Origin: Pogostemon cablin
Lineage: Eukaryota > Streptophyta > Magnoliopsida > Lamiales > Lamiaceae
Direction of reading: 5' to 3'
Length of the DNA: 64,000 nucleotides
Assembly: GCA_023678885.1 (NCBI GenBank)
Contig: CM043012.1
Location: 13,366,036 to 13,430,035, forward strand
A program made the translations under genes and the position numbers. This document shows positions 20,820-33,128 of the stretch, in pieces. Every line of letters starts with the position of its first letter. The first letter of the stretch is position 1. A model generated the notes under the pieces. The model worked only from the letters and a program-made list of their open reading frames with translations. It was not told the DNA's origin and made no database searches.

Positions 20820-22944
20820 CTTCAACTTTTACTTGAATAATCCTTTTATTCTTGGCCGGCATTTGAGTTTGATTCAGAGCATTATCTTCATCATCATCAA
20901 TAGTCTCAAAGTCAACCAATTTACGCTTCCGTTTTGGAGTATTCATTTTATTTGAAAAAACAATATTCATGGAGGATCCTAAAAGCTGTATGTAAACATA
21001 AAAATAACAGTATAATATAACAGTTAGAAAAGATAGAGCAAATCACCATAAATGCATTTTTTATTTTGAACTTCAATACCTTTTTCGCTTTTGATCTATT
21101 CGTTATAGTCTTGATCATAGTATGATCTGAAGATATTTTCATCACAATGTATACATTCCATTGACTACTTATATTTCTTTCAGAGATATGGAATCTAAAA
21201 ATGAACTTCGAACCAATAAGAGTGTCAAGCTCTTTAGGAAATGATCCAACCAAGTCCAGCTAATAAAAATAATAATAAAAAATAATAATAAAATATAGGA
21301 TAGGTATAACAGGTATGTTGTATATTGCAAACTAAATTCTAATTTATATCATATCTTTCAGTCATGTGAAAATTTGTAATATGTGAAATTTGATTAATGC
21401 AATTCTATTCTTTATAAATGTCAGTATATGAAAATTATAAAATAACTTCTCAAGATTTTCAATGAGTTCGGCTGCTGTTTTTCCAATGATTGGCCTAATT
21501 TCTCTATCAAATACTATAAAGGAAGTTCTCCCAGTTTCATAGGCAACCTTAAGATGAATTTTATATCAAATGATTTATATGAAACTGTCCAGACAATCTA
21601 TCATGACCTATTAAACTCATGCTACATTTACAAATGCATAAATATTAAAATTTATAGATAAATATATTTTTTTAAAAGAAAAAATTACTAATGTAATGTA
21701 TAGATTGAGCGCGTTCCTCTTTCGAAAATCATGAAATTCTTTTATATCTTCATTAATTGTTATCCTTGTTGCATTCCAAGAATTTGATATGTTTTTTCCT
21801 ATAGCATATTTCAAAGAAAGTATGTTTTAAATTTTTTTATAATAACAATTATTATTATTGTTAAAACATATCTAAGAAATTAGAGGACAAATAATATATG
21901 ATTAATGGCTAAATATATTAGAATAAACATCTAATGACATCTAAATACATATAGAATTATACATAAATAAAATGAGTTTAAAAAAATGTACCTCTATATT
22001 TATTATTGATTTTGGCATACTCAAGAACAATAATAAGTGTTTGGTTTATATTGTTCCTCTTGTATTGCATCAGTTGTCTTGCATATTCTCCCCACAATGT
22101 ACAATTCATGATTGTGTCTTAAATTGATGTTAAAATTTTAATTAAAAAAATATTAAACATAAAAATTGAGTTAAAAAATATGAATAAATATTTTAAAAGA
22201 TAGTTACCGTTCATCTTCAAGCTCAATATCAATTTTATCGGTAGGCTTGCCCCTTGCACTAACACAAATTATATCTCCTATTTTTACCACCAAAGCAATT
22301 ATGTCTGTGGATATTGTCATTGTAAAAAAAATAGAAACAATTTTTTTAAAAAGTATAATTAGTTTCTATTAAAAAATAATAATAAACTTTTAAAACATGT
22401 CTATGAGTACTGTATCTATAGTGTTGTCTTGAGAATTGATCGTATCAAAATCAATTAAAATTCAATCCAGTTTTGTTGCTTTTCAATGGCGAAGTCAATC
22501 GCACCAACGTGTAATTATGGTGTTCAACTTAAATTCATGATTTGTAATAAAAACCGACCCAATATTTTCAGCAACACGGAAATTTGATATAATATATGTT
22601 GTCCCCTCACTTAACAATTTCTCAAATTTTGAGATGTGATTATGGCGAATTGTTACTTGAATCTTCGAACCCTACACATATAATATAACAATAATTACAT
22701 AAAAAACCTTATCATGTTAATAATCTAAAAGTTGTGGAAATATAAAATATACCGTATACTTAAAGAATATTTAATCATTATAATCAACTAAAATTTACCT
22801 TTTTATCCATCATAATCATATCCAGGTATTTTTTTTGTCTGTATTATCAAGGTATGATATCCAAATCCTCAAGCATTTAACTTTAATTCGCCAAGTCTCC
22901 TTTTGCATAGTAATTTTAGATACAGGATCATAAATTGATGACAT
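20820..22944 (-). pseudogene. RPA70-like single-strand DNA-binding protein pseudogene, multi-exon
   Basis: Exon-like pieces follow in the right order on the minus strand. The N-terminal piece (ATG at 22944) has the WRIKVKCLRIW OB-fold start. Next come 22680-22440 with KIQVTIRHNHISKFEKLL and ISNFRVAENIGSVFITNHEF; 22325-22205 with DIIALVVKIGDI; 22110-21990 with CTLWGEYARQLM; 21570-21460 with TSFIVFDREIRPIIGKTAAE; 21260-21060 with FPKELDTLIGSKFIFRFHIS; and a Lys-rich tail, TPKRKRKLVDF, near 20935. This is the domain layout of plant RPA1/RPA70-like proteins. These also occur as passengers in plant Helitrons. Stops and frame changes occur, for example in the first piece. No Rep/helicase is seen here. 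Confidence 0.75.
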
Positions 22945-23369
22945 GATTTAATAAAGGGAAAAAGAAACAGTATAAAGATTGCAATGGAGGTAAAAAAAAT
23001 TCACTATAGATGAATGAATATTGATCGATTGTATTATGTCATATACTTATATACAATGAAATCATACGATAAATATGGTAATAAATAATTTAAAATCAAC
23101 ACCAAAATTACTTTAAAAATATTAAATTTTAATAATATACTCCATCTTTCCTAAAATTATTAAAACTTAATTTAAATAATCAAGCAACAACAAAAGTTTT
23201 TTGTTTATTTATAAATTTACCAAAAATTTATAACTAATCGATTGTACTATGTCTTAATTAAAATTTATATGCTAAATATGAAAATAAATAATTTAAAATG
23301 GTAGGATTATTAAATAATTTATATGCTAATTATGGATTAAATAAAAAATATTTAAAGTATTAAATTAAA

Positions 23370-24055
23370 TTACTTATATAAACTTAAAATAATATTATTA
23401 TGTATTAATGGTAGGATTATTAAATATTTAAATTAAGATGTATTAATGGTAGGATTACAAAATATTAATTATTTTAAATTAAATTAGATATAATAAAAAT
23501 TAATTGCGGGATCAACGTGGGAGCGCCACATACACAAAATTTTTCAAGGAGCAACGTGGCGCCGCCACCTCACAATTTAAAAAAATATTTTTGGCAAACA
23601 CTTTATGAAAATAAATAATAATTTAAAATACAATGAAAATAAATAATTTACCAAAACTTTATAACTAATCTATTGTACCATACCTTAATTAAAATGTATA
23701 TGCTAAATATGAAAATAAATAAATTAAAATCCAATGAAAATAAATAATTTAAAATTCACACAAAATTTATGGATTAAATAAAAAAAATATTTAAAGTATT
23801 AAATTAAAAATACTTATATAAACTTAAAATAATATTATTATGTATTAATGGTAGGATTATTAAATATTTAAATTAAGATGTATTAATGGTAGGATTACAA
23901 AATATTAATTATTTTAAGTTAAATTAAATTAAATATACATTAATTGTGGGATCAACGTGTGAGCGCCATATATACGAAATTTTTCAAGGAGCAACGTGGA
24001 GCCGCCACCTCACAATTTAAAAAATTTATATATTTTTGACAAACACTTGTAAATT
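23370..24055. repeat. Tandem duplication of about 445 bases with G/C-rich hairpin words
   Basis: About 23375-23615 and 23815-24055 share tattaatggtaggatta (twice per copy), gggatcaacgtg, gagcgccaca or gagcgccata, ttttcaaggagcaacgtgg and ccgccacctcacaattt. The word GTGGCGCCGCCAC near 23557 is a perfect small hairpin. The repeat lies downstream of the RPA-like pseudogene and could be a transposon end, but no diagnostic terminus is certain. Confidence 0.65.
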
Positions 24056-24066
24056 AATAGTATTAA

Positions 24067-24067
<1 letters not shown>

Positions 24068-24135
<68 letters not shown>
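24068..24135. repeat. (AT)n microsatellite
   Basis: About 33 uninterrupted AT units. Confidence 0.95.
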
Positions 24136-24140
<5 letters not shown>

Positions 24141-24781
24141 TTAAGTGTAAAATTCATCTAAAATGAATTTTCGCTAATCTGTAACTAAAATAAGTTTTCA
24201 CTAATTTGCATGTCGGGGCTAGATTACTGGCAATGATGTAATTTCAATTAAAATAAACTTTTGCTGATTAGCCTGCACCTTCGAGCCGCGGGTTGGAGTA
24301 TTCGTATTATTTTAAATGGGTCAAATTGAGATCCGTCTCACGATATAAGATACGTGAGACGGTCTCACCCAAAATTCACCCTTTTAGGTAAAAACTAGTG
24401 TACAACATTGTATGTTGCCAACCGAGTCTAGTTCTACCCAATTAAAATTTTGACCCGTCATATATATATAAGTGATTTGGACTCTAATTTCATTCATTCT
24501 CGCTCACTCTCTTTTTTGTAAGATGAATAAGAATTGATAATGTATCGAGTCAAGTATTTTAAAAAGTCATAAACGAGTCAAAGTATATGTATCATGTCAA
24601 GTAAAATATTTGACTCGATATTGACTTTTCCAAAAGTTAATATCGTGTCAATATCGAATCAAGAGTTTCTCCGTCATTTTGGCCATTTTTACATATCTCT
24701 TTAAAATGTGGCGGTAAAGAGTTTTATAAATTCTAACGGCCCACTATGGCAAATCACTCGTTAAAATATAATTATTATATA
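24136..24781. other. Intergenic, no gene seen
   Basis: It contains one small inverted repeat, gagatccgtctcac / gtgagacggtctcac, at about 24330-24375, a GTCTCAC-type MITE remnant. Nothing else stands out. Confidence 0.5.
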
Positions 24782-25028
24782 TTCCCTTCGTCCGCCAAAA
24801 AGTTATATTTTACTAAGTATGGCGTCCCACTAAATGTATTATATTTCCCTTTTTTGGTAGATGAGATTCACACATAACAATTAATATATCTATATAGGGC
24901 CCAAACCTAAAACTAATACACCTACCCACTGTACATTAAAATATTATATCTCTCAACTCACTATACATTAAAATATTATATTCCTTAATCTCTGTGCGGA
25001 CGTAATTCTTTAAATGGGACTGATGAAG
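24782..25028. mobile_element. Stowaway-like MITE
   Basis: Ends TTCCCTTCGTCC and GGGACTGATGAAG are degenerate forms of the CTCCCTCCGTCCC terminal repeat. TA flanks both sides (24780-24781 and 25029-25030). Confidence 0.65.
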
Positions 25029-25146
25029 TATGTAAGTATGTCCTTAGATAATTAAAATACTCTTTCTATTCCACTACAAAAGTTGCATTTACTTTTGCTC
25101 ATATATTAAGGAAAATGGAATTTTAATGCTTTGATTGAGAAATATA

Positions 25147-25403
25147 CTCCCTTCGTCCCGCATTAAGGTTTATATTTTTCATTTTGATTTGTTTCAAGTT
25201 AAGGTTTACATTTCTCTTTTTTTTTTCAAGTGGGACCCACACAAAATAATTAGTTACTTCACATAGGGTCCACACACAATACTAACACAATTACCCACTA
25301 CACATTAAATATTACATTTCGCAATTCATTATCTATTAAAATATTGTATCTCTTAATCTTCGTGCATAAAGCAAACGTTAATATAAACGTGGAACGAAGT
25401 GAG
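25147..25403. mobile_element. Stowaway-like MITE
   Basis: Starts CTCCCTTCGTCCCGCATTAA and ends TGGAACGAAGTGAG, with TA on both sides. Length 257 bases. Same family as 37806-38056. Confidence 0.75.
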
Positions 25404-25420
25404 TAATATTTTAATGTATA

Positions 25421-25674
25421 CTCACTCTGTCCCGTTTTAATATTTATATTTATTTTTTGCACGTTAATTAAGGAATATAGTATTTTAATAGATAGTAGGA
25501 TTAAAGGAGTAATATTTAATGTAAAGTGGGTAGATGTATTAGTGTTGGATGTGAGTCACATGGTGATATATTAATTGTTTTAGGTGGGTCCCATATAACA
25601 AAAAGGAAAACGTAAAGATTGAAATGTGACGACCAAAATAGAAATATGTAAAGATTTAAATGAGACGGATGAAG
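25421..25674. mobile_element. Stowaway-like MITE
   Basis: Starts CTCACTCTGTCCCGTTTTAA and ends GAGACGGATGAAG, flanked by TA. Internally related to 26566-26848 in reverse orientation (shared gaccaaaatagaaatatg). Confidence 0.7.
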
Positions 25675-26246
25675 TAGTGGATAATTGTATAAGTATTGTG
25701 TGTAAGCCCCTTAAAAATATACTATTAATTATTTTGTGTGGGTCCATTAATTTAACAAAAAAAGTAACTCTTTGGTTTGACGTCTTAATTAATTAGTAAA
25801 ATATAACTCTTGCGATGAGACGAAAGGGAATATAAGTTATTAAAGTATAATTTTTGGATGTTACAGTAGGTCTTGTTTGTTTTTGGTTCTAAGATCCAGA
25901 TTTAGGAATAAGAAATCACTCCAATGTTTGTTTTTTGTTTGATTATTTAAATCTCATATAAATCTCTTACACAAATCACATCATATCTTCTTACTCACAT
26001 GGTACCTACTATTATTTAACATAAAATTAAAATCAAGTATATTTATATCACAAATCAAATATTCCCTTCCTCCTGTAAAGAAGTTCTTAGTTACTGTAGA
26101 TACAAAGTTCTAGAAAAATTATATTTTTACTTGCTTTTAGGAGTAGTTTAGTATTTTTAGGTAATAAATAAATTATAAAGTAAATTAGGTGGGTTGTAAA
26201 GGGGTGACAATTTTGAAATAAGAGTTGTGGGATTGTTGGACGGTGT
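25675..26246. other. Intergenic with MITE debris, no gene seen
   Basis: Contains pieces resembling Stowaway interiors (gtaaaatataactcttgcga near 25797). No coding frame or RNA gene is visible. Confidence 0.5.
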
Positions 26247-26255
26247 CTAATTCTT

Positions 26256-26508
26256 CGCAAAGACTTGTGTGAGATTGTCTCACGTAAGGGTTTATGTGAG
26301 ACTGACAGAAAATGATAACTTTTATAATGAAAAGTGATACTAAATTAATGAAAAGTGATAATGTTATTTCATAAACAATTTATAATATAAATAAAAAGTT
26401 ATAGCATTTTAAAGTGAATTACGTGATAACGTTTTATAGCGAAAGTGATAACTATTTTAAAAAATATAAAATAGTCTTACGTGAAACAGTCTCACGCAAG
26501 ACCTACCC
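26256..26508. mobile_element. MITE with 9-bp target duplication, GTCTCAC family
   Basis: Perfect CTAATTCTT lies on both sides (26247-26255 and 26509-26517). The ends are related inverted repeats (GCAAAGACTTGTGTGAGA against GTAGGTCTTGCGTGAGA in reverse complement). The closest relative is 39627-39873. A 9-bp target fits the Mutator superfamily. Confidence 0.8.
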
Positions 26509-26565
26509 CTAATTCTTTATTTGGGGTTATAAATTTGTTTTATGTAACGACAAAAATAGTAAGTA

Positions 26566-26848
26566 CTCCCTCCGTCCCATTTCAATCTTTGCATATTTCT
26601 ATTTTGGTCATCTCATTTCAATATTTACGTTTTTCTTTTGGTATATGGGACTCACCTAAAATAATTAATATATCACCATGGGACCCACATCCAACACTAA
26701 TATACATATCCACTTTACATTAAATATTATATCTTCTCACCCACTATATATTAAAATACTATCTTTCTACCCACTATCTATTAAAATATTACACTCCTTA
26801 ATTAACGTGTAAAAAATAAATATAAGTATTGAAATGAGATGGATGGAG
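26566..26848. mobile_element. Stowaway-like MITE
   Basis: Starts CTCCCTCCGTCCCATTTCAA after a TA and ends ATGAGATGGATGGAG. The right TA is lost. The first part encodes no real protein despite an open frame. Confidence 0.7.
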
Positions 26849-27026
26849 GTTGAATTTGTTTATAGTAAAGAGGGAGTATAGATAAATACTAACCTAATTT
26901 TAAATCTAACTTTCTTATTCCTAATTTAATCCAAAACGATCATCTTGACAAATCTTATTAAAATACTTTATATTTTAATATATTATTTATCATATTTTAG
27001 TAAATCTCATTATCCTCATAATAATC

Positions 27027-27027
<1 letters not shown>

Positions 27028-27103
<76 letters not shown>
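27028..27103. repeat. (AT)n microsatellite
   Basis: About 37 uninterrupted TA units. Confidence 0.95.
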
Positions 27104-27107
<4 letters not shown>

Positions 27108-27263
27108 TCGATCTATCCCACAAAGACACCATCATACAAAATATTATATCTTATCCTTTACGTTTAATATTAAATATAATTATCTTTCTAACTTAAATTT
27201 ATTTGAATTTAATCCGATTATATGTAGAACCAATGCTACAAAATATTGACTCATCAAATTATT

Positions 27264-27550
27264 GGGAGACTCTTTTGTTAGACGGGTTATTTGTGAGACT
27301 GGTGTGAGACAAATTGACCCATCACTAAAGTATGCTTATTGTATAATTAAAGTATGTTTATTTGTAGTTAAAGTATGCTAATATTATAATACATTAAAAT
27401 CACACTTTAATACATAATTCAATTTATTTAAGAAAACATACTTTAACAATAATTAAAGATATTTTATCTATACAATAAGCATACTTTAGTGATAGGTCGA
27501 CTCATCTCACACCCGTCTCACAAATAACATGTCTCACAAGAAACTTTGTC
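27264..27550. mobile_element. Fold-back MITE with 9-bp target duplication
   Basis: CAAATTATT flanks both sides (27255-27263 and 27551-27559). The two arms of about 90 bases are near-complementary (gttatttgtgagac...ggtgtgaga; cactaaagtatgcttattgt). A diverged relative is at about 32865-33128. Confidence 0.8.
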
Positions 27551-27573
27551 CAAATTATTATAAATGAAAGTTG

Positions 27574-28702
27574 TGATAGGTGATCAACACCTAACTCACC
27601 ACAAAACACACAAGACAAGGCTGAAATCCCCAGGTCTGCCTTGCCAATGTCAAGCTCTCATTGCCAAAGGTGAACTCGGTCCTTTCAAACTCTCCACGCC
27701 AAAGGTGAGCTCGGCCTCCTAAGCACTCCACGCACTCGGCCTCCCAAGTTCCCCACGCCAGAGGTGGGCTCAGCCTCCCAATCTCTCCACGCGCTCTGCC
27801 TCCCAAGCTCCCCACGCCAGAGGTGAGCTCAGCCTCCCAAGCTCTCCACGCACTCGGCCTCTCCAAGCTCCCCACGCCAAGAATGAGCTCGACCTCCCAA
27901 GTTCTCCACGTGCTCGGCCTCTCCAAGCTCCCCACGCTAGGGGTGAGCTCGGCCTCTCAAGTTCTCCACACGATCGGCCTCTCCAAGCTCCCCACGCAAG
28001 GGTGAGCTCGGCCTCCCAAACTCTCCATGCGCTCGGCCCTCCTAAGCTCCCCACGCTAGAGGTAAGCTCAGCCTCCCAATCTCTCCACGCGCTCGTCCTT
28101 CCAAGCTCCCCTCGCCAGAGGTGAGCTCGGCCTCCCAAGCTCTCCATGCCGCTAGAGGTGAGCTCGGCACCTCCAAGCTCTCCATGCCGCCAGAGGTAAG
28201 CTCGGTCCCTCCAAGCTCTCCATCCCGCCAGAGGTGAGCTCGGCTTCTCCAAGCTCTTCACGCGCTTGGTCCTTCCGAGCACTCCTTGCCGATGCCAACC
28301 ATGTCTTGCCGAGGTCTTCCAAGCTCTCCTTGCCAAAGTCGAGCCCCTCGTATCTCCCGCATTTAATGCTCACTTGCTATTAGCCTATAGCATCTATTGC
28401 TAGAATAGCAAGCTCACCCCACTTGTATAATAGGGGAGCTGCATCCTCATCTTCACCATCATCTTCAACCTCAAGCTCAACCTCACCTGCATTTTCACCA
28501 CTGTAAAGGAGAATTATCTCCATCTACCACACAAATAAAAAAAAAAAAAACAAACTCTCTACTTTAAACTCCCACAAACGTGGGAGGAATTCTTGTGTCT
28601 TCTTCTTCTATCCTTTCTCCATATTATGTATGATTAGTCCGATTAAACCATATAACAACCACATTAAATACTCACCTCACCCATTAAAATCGACTATCTA
28701 CA
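27574..28702 (+). repeat. Left LTR of the TR-GAG element, with internal minisatellite
   Basis: 1129 bases. The segment 27650-28290 is an array of about ten imperfect units of about 57-60 bases containing gagctcggcctcccaagctc and ccacgccagaggtgagctc. The 3' part (28360-28700) has no array and matches the right LTR closely, including cacaaacgtgggaggaattc. Long open frames through the array on both strands are a by-product of its GC-rich repeats. Confidence 0.85.
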
Positions 28703-28717
28703 TTTGGCGCTAAAGGA

Positions 28718-29517
28718 ATGGCCCTTTCTCCTTCGCAACTCCAAGAAGTCATGGAGTCCAAACCCAACCAAACCAGCTCAAGTTCAAGGACATCTAAATC
28801 TATAGAGAAGCAAGCAACTCACAGCAGGGGTCATGCCCACAAAATGGCCTTAATGGAAGAACTGGATACAGAAATGATAGCCTTGAAAAAGAGGCTGGAC
28901 TATTTTGAAAAGGGACAACAATGGGGTAAATGAACCACCTCTATGAGCAAACCATTCACACCAAACATCACCTCTTAACCATACCAACCAGAGGTGAAGA
29001 TCCTACAAATTGTCACATATGAGGGCAATTCGACCCCATGGTGCATCTAAAAAAGTTCACGGCATGGACAACCGCCCAAGAGAGCTCAAAAGCTACCAAG
29101 TGCCGACTATTCTCATTAACTCTCGGGGACACGGCCGACACATAGTACAACTCACTCTCCCCAGCCTCTATCGGTAGTTGGGATGAGCTCTCCAAGCTCT
29201 TCCTATCTCAATTTGTCTACTTGGTCCAAGTGAAGGGCTCCAGGCTAAAGCTAGCCAGCATAAAATAATATCCTGAAGAGTCTCTCCAAAGTTTCCTCAA
29301 AAGATTCAACGATCAGAAGGCAATAGGAGAAATGATGAGCGATGAGACATACACCGTGCTGGCTACTGCTGCCTTACAGCCAGGGTCAGACATGTGGGTA
29401 GCTGTCCGACGGAACCCCCCACCATCTTACAAAGCATTTATTGCAATGGCAAACAATTTCATCCGGCTGGAAAAAGCTTGGAAAGGGGTTAGAGAGAATT
29501 GGCCTACCCATGAATAA
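28718..29517 (+). pseudogene. gag of the TR-GAG element, broken
   Basis: The start ATG is at 28718 (MALSPSQLQEVM), 16 bases after the LTR. The first frame ends at 28933. Other frames then carry the gag core with TLGDTADT, a Trp/Leu-rich SWDELSKLFLSQF stretch, RFNDQKAIGE, and finally EMMSDETYTVLATAALQPG and FIRLEKAWKG in the frame ending at 29517. This is the retrotransposon gag domain that forms particles. At least one stop (TAG within a TWYN-like motif near 29142) and frame changes break it. No zinc knuckle is visible. Confidence 0.7.
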
Positions 29518-30957
29518 AAATCCGACATAAAGAAGATCCAACCCACTAGAAGGCGAGTTCAATCCACTCAACAGGTCCGACCGAGAGCAGACCAACTCGT
29601 GGGTAGATCCAACATGTCCAAAGGTAGATCTGACCTATCCACAGGCAGATCCGACCGAGTGGACCATTTCATGGACAGATTCGACATGTCCAAAAGGCAG
29701 AGCCGGCCTACCGAAGGCAAAGCTGACCTATCCAAAAGCAGAAACTCTCCACACACTCGGTCTCATATAGACCTACAAGACGAGCCGCCATGAAGATATT
29801 CGAGTGCGTGGAGACTCGAAAATTATCCTAGGCCAAAAGCTCCCGAGTAGTCTAGGCGTAGACCTAAAGAGGCTAAGCTCGGGGGTTAAGACCCAACAGC
29901 CAAGGGAAAAACTCAAGATACCTTACTCAACCTCGAGATTGACGCCGGAGCCCCCCAAACAGCCAAGACATAGACCCAAAGGCTAAGCTCGGGGGCTATA
30001 GCCGAGAGAGTAAGCTCAAAGAGCCCAATTAAATAGGCTAAAAAGCTCCCGAGCAGCCAAGGCATGAACCCAAAAGGCTAAGCTCGGGAGCTAAGGTCCA
30101 ATTGCCTAAGGGTAAGCTCAAGAAGCCATACCAAACCCTAGGCAAAGGCCCCAATAGCTAAGACAAAGCCCAAATGAGACTAAGAAAGACTCTTAGTCAA
30201 GACATAAGCTCAAATAGCTAAAGAACAAGCTCATGGAAGCTTTCACATGAGGTTTGAACCATACGAGGTTTGAGCCAAAGAAAGGCCTAGATGCATGTCC
30301 GAGGAAGGCCCTTACAGGAGGTTCACACCTTGCGAGCTCACCAAAATATAAGCCACAACTCGCAAAAAGGTCATCGAACCCCTAGGAGACTACGAGCTCT
30401 AGTACCCGAACTCCATCATCCAAATGGCTAAAGATAAGTCAAGGGACAATAGACCCTTTGATAAATCTCAAATAATTTAAGCCTTCATATATTTTATTTG
30501 GCAATAACAGTGCATTAACCACTATGTCTATCTCTGTAGCCACCTCCTCCTTTTTTTGGGACCACAATCAAATTTCGGAGGGTAAAAAATATGAGCCAAG
30601 TTAGATCCGACCAATGTAGTCAACCGCCAATCCATAGCAAGTGCCCGGAGCAAGAACGAGAGTCCTAGAAGGATGTTCCGCATGACAGAAGACCGGGGGG
30701 CTCACACTTTCGAAATTGAGCCCTCTAGATGAGCTACCACATAATTGAAGTGAGCAGTAGAGCTACATCCAGGATGATTAACCTGCCGACAAATTTATAC
30801 TCTTTTTCCCTACCTGCAGTTTTTCCCACTGGGTTTTTCCATATATAAGTTTCTTAATGAGGCCAACAAAGGGCCATCTGTAGCCGAGAGACTAATCACT
30901 TCTATGCGAGGTTACTCCTTGCAATTCCATTACAAGCAGCAACCTCGGGGGATAATG
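29518..30957 (+). other. TR-GAG 3' internal region with short repeats
   Basis: 29540-29760 repeats agatccgacc / tgtccaaaag words about every 24 bases, encoding a GRSDLS-like motif in one frame; this may be the repetitive tail of gag. 29820-30130 has about 60-70-base imperfect repeats with ggctaagctcgggggct. The rest holds no coding frame. A polypurine tract ends it. Confidence 0.55.
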
Positions 30958-31834
30958 TGATAGGTGGTCAATATCTAACTCGCCACACAACACACAAGAC
31001 AAGGCTGAAGTCCCACAGGTCTGCCTTGCCAATACCGAGCTCTGCCTTGCTAAGCTCTCATTGCCAAAGGTGAGCTCGGTCCTTTCAAACTCTCCACGCT
31101 AAAGGTGAGCTCGTCCTCGCAAGCTCTCCACACGCTCGGCCACTCCAAGCTCCCCACGCCAGAGGTGAGCTCGGCCTCCCAAGCTCACCACGCGCTCTGC
31201 TCCTCCAAGCTCTCCATGCCGCCAGAGGTGAGCTCTACTCCTCCAAGCTCTCCATGCCGCCAGAGGTGAGCTCGGCTTCTCCAAGCTCTCCATGCGCTTG
31301 GCCCTTCTGGTCTCTCCTTGCCAAAGTCGAGCCCTGTCTTATCAAGGTCTTCCAGAGACGGAGTCCTTAGAATGACTAGTAGATGACTTGTCAAGTCATC
31401 TGTCACATCATTGCCAGGCTTTTCCATCTCCCAAAGCAACCTTTCACAACCCCAAAGGTCAAGAGCAAGATTCGTATCTCCCGCATTTAATGTCCACTTG
31501 CTATTAGCCTATAGCATCTATTGCTAGAATAGCAAGCTCACCCCACTTGTATAATAGGGGAGCCGCATCCTCATCTTTACCATCATCTTCAACCTTAAGC
31601 TCAACCTCACCTGTATTTTCACTACTGTAAAGGAGAATTATCTCCCTCTACCACACAAACAAAAAAAAAGCTAAGAGAAACAAATTCTCTACTTTAAAAT
31701 CCCACAAACGTGGGAGGAATTCTTGTGTCTTCTTCTTCCATGCTTTCTCCATATTATGTATAATTAGTCCGATTAAACTATATAACAGCCACATTAAATA
31801 CTCACATCACCCATTAAAAATCGACAATCTACCA
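30958..31834 (+). repeat. Right LTR of the TR-GAG element
   Basis: About 877 bases. The start and the last 400 bases match the left LTR closely, but the minisatellite has only about four units (31070-31310). The LTR length difference therefore comes from unit loss or gain. Confidence 0.8.
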
Positions 31835-32154
31835 AAGTCATTTAATATTTTTAAATACTATGTCTTTAAAAATCACACTTCTGTGGGACCGTCTCACATG
31901 AGATTTTTTTTAATTAATGTGTTATCAATTTTTATGAAATGTCATCACTTTTGTTAAAACTATAAATTATTCATGAAATAATTAATGGCAATAGTCACTT
32001 TTCAACAATTACATATAACTTTTTATTAAAAATGACGAGATGAGTTCCACGTTGTCTTTGTCGTTACTAAAAATAACCACCACAAAATTTACTACTAGAT
32101 TCCTTACACAGTAATTTTTCACGTTTATGCGGGCATAGAATGATTTAAAAAGTA

Positions 32155-32234
32155 ATCTCTGTCCCGATAAAATGCAAACAATATCTTATTATAAGTATTA
32201 GGTAACTGTTCACATATCATTAGGACGGAGGGAG
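32155..32234. mobile_element. Very short Stowaway-like MITE
   Basis: 80 bases. Starts ATCTCTGTCCC and ends GGACGGAGGGAG, with TA on each side. Confidence 0.6.
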
Positions 32235-32533
32235 TATACTCAATTTCTTTTAGAACAAGAGACCAACTCTTTACTTATTTCTATACTTTACTCCTTTTTT
32301 TCTTTTTTTTTTTATCTGTTCGCTTGTAATGTATCAATTTTATCACTTTAATCCATCCTACTACAAAGTATTTCTTTTTTTTATTTTTAAATCAACATGA
32401 GTCTCACATCTAATAACAAAACTGTAAAAAATTTACTCAAAATTACATAATATATCACTACTTTAATTCAAAAGATGAGGGCAAGTATGTAAAATAAAAT
32501 TTAAAATATACCCTCTACATATTAAATATTATA
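32235..32533. other. AT-rich intergenic, no gene seen
   Basis: Includes MITE-like cttactcctttttttctttt stretches but no boundaries. Confidence 0.5.
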
Positions 32534-32817
32534 CTCCATCCGTTACATAATAAACTCTACACTTTCCATTTTTGTTTGTTCCACATTAAACTTTCACCAC
32601 CTAAAAAAGGAAATATTACATCAATCTCCACCCTTAAAAATATACTTTTTAATTACAAATTTATCATTCCCCATAACACACATAACATACGTTATAATTT
32701 ATTTATAATCTAAAAATACTACATTACCCTCCAAAAATCAATAAAGTTAGTCAAAAAATAACTTTTCTTAGCTTCATCTCTATAGTAACGGTAAAGTTTA
32801 TTATGGGACGGAGGGAG
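32534..32817. mobile_element. Stowaway-like MITE
   Basis: Starts CTCCATCCGTTACATAATAA after a TA and ends TTATGGGACGGAGGGAG. The right TA is changed. Confidence 0.7.
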
Positions 32818-32864
32818 AACTATTTAATTTGTGTGAGAGAAAATGAATATATATAAAGATAAAA

Positions 32865-33128
32865 TCTCTTGTGAGACGGTAATATTTTGGAACCAGTCAA
32901 CTCATTGTTAAAGTATAATTGTTATATAAATAAAATATGTTACTTCGTAGTTATAGTACGTTTTTAAAAATATGATAAATAATTAATTAAAGCATGTTCT
33001 TAAAGTGTTATAGTACTTTAAGTATTAATAAACATACTTTATTTATATAATTATACTTTAACAATGAATCAATTTGTCTTACAATTCACCAACTTCATCT
33101 TACAATCCATCTCACATGTAACCGTCTT
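32865..33128. mobile_element. Fold-back MITE, diverged relative of 27264-27550
   Basis: The arms carry ctcttgtgagacgg ... cattgttaaagtataatt and their inverted counterparts aattatactttaacaatg ... atctcacatgtaac. No target duplication could be resolved. Confidence 0.6.

Larger units (their letters stand above)
27574..31834 (+). mobile_element. Gag-only LTR retrotransposon (TR-GAG type)
   Basis: LTRs at 27574-28702 and 30958-31834 begin TGATAGGTG and end near atctaCA. After the left LTR comes a primer-site-like TTTGGCGCTAAAGG. Before the right LTR comes the polypurine tract CGGGGGATAATG. The 2.25-kb interior has a gag domain and repeats but no protease, reverse transcriptase or integrase. Elements with LTRs and only gag are known in plants as TR-GAG and depend on other elements for movement. 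The flanks (AGTTG on the left, AAGTC on the right) give no clean target duplication. Confidence 0.8.

Noticed and set aside
27591..28336. Long minus-strand open frames rich in Trp, Arg, Glu and Leu within the left LTR of the gag-only element
   Set aside because: They run through a GC-rich minisatellite whose unit length keeps several frames open. They are repeat artefacts, not proteins.
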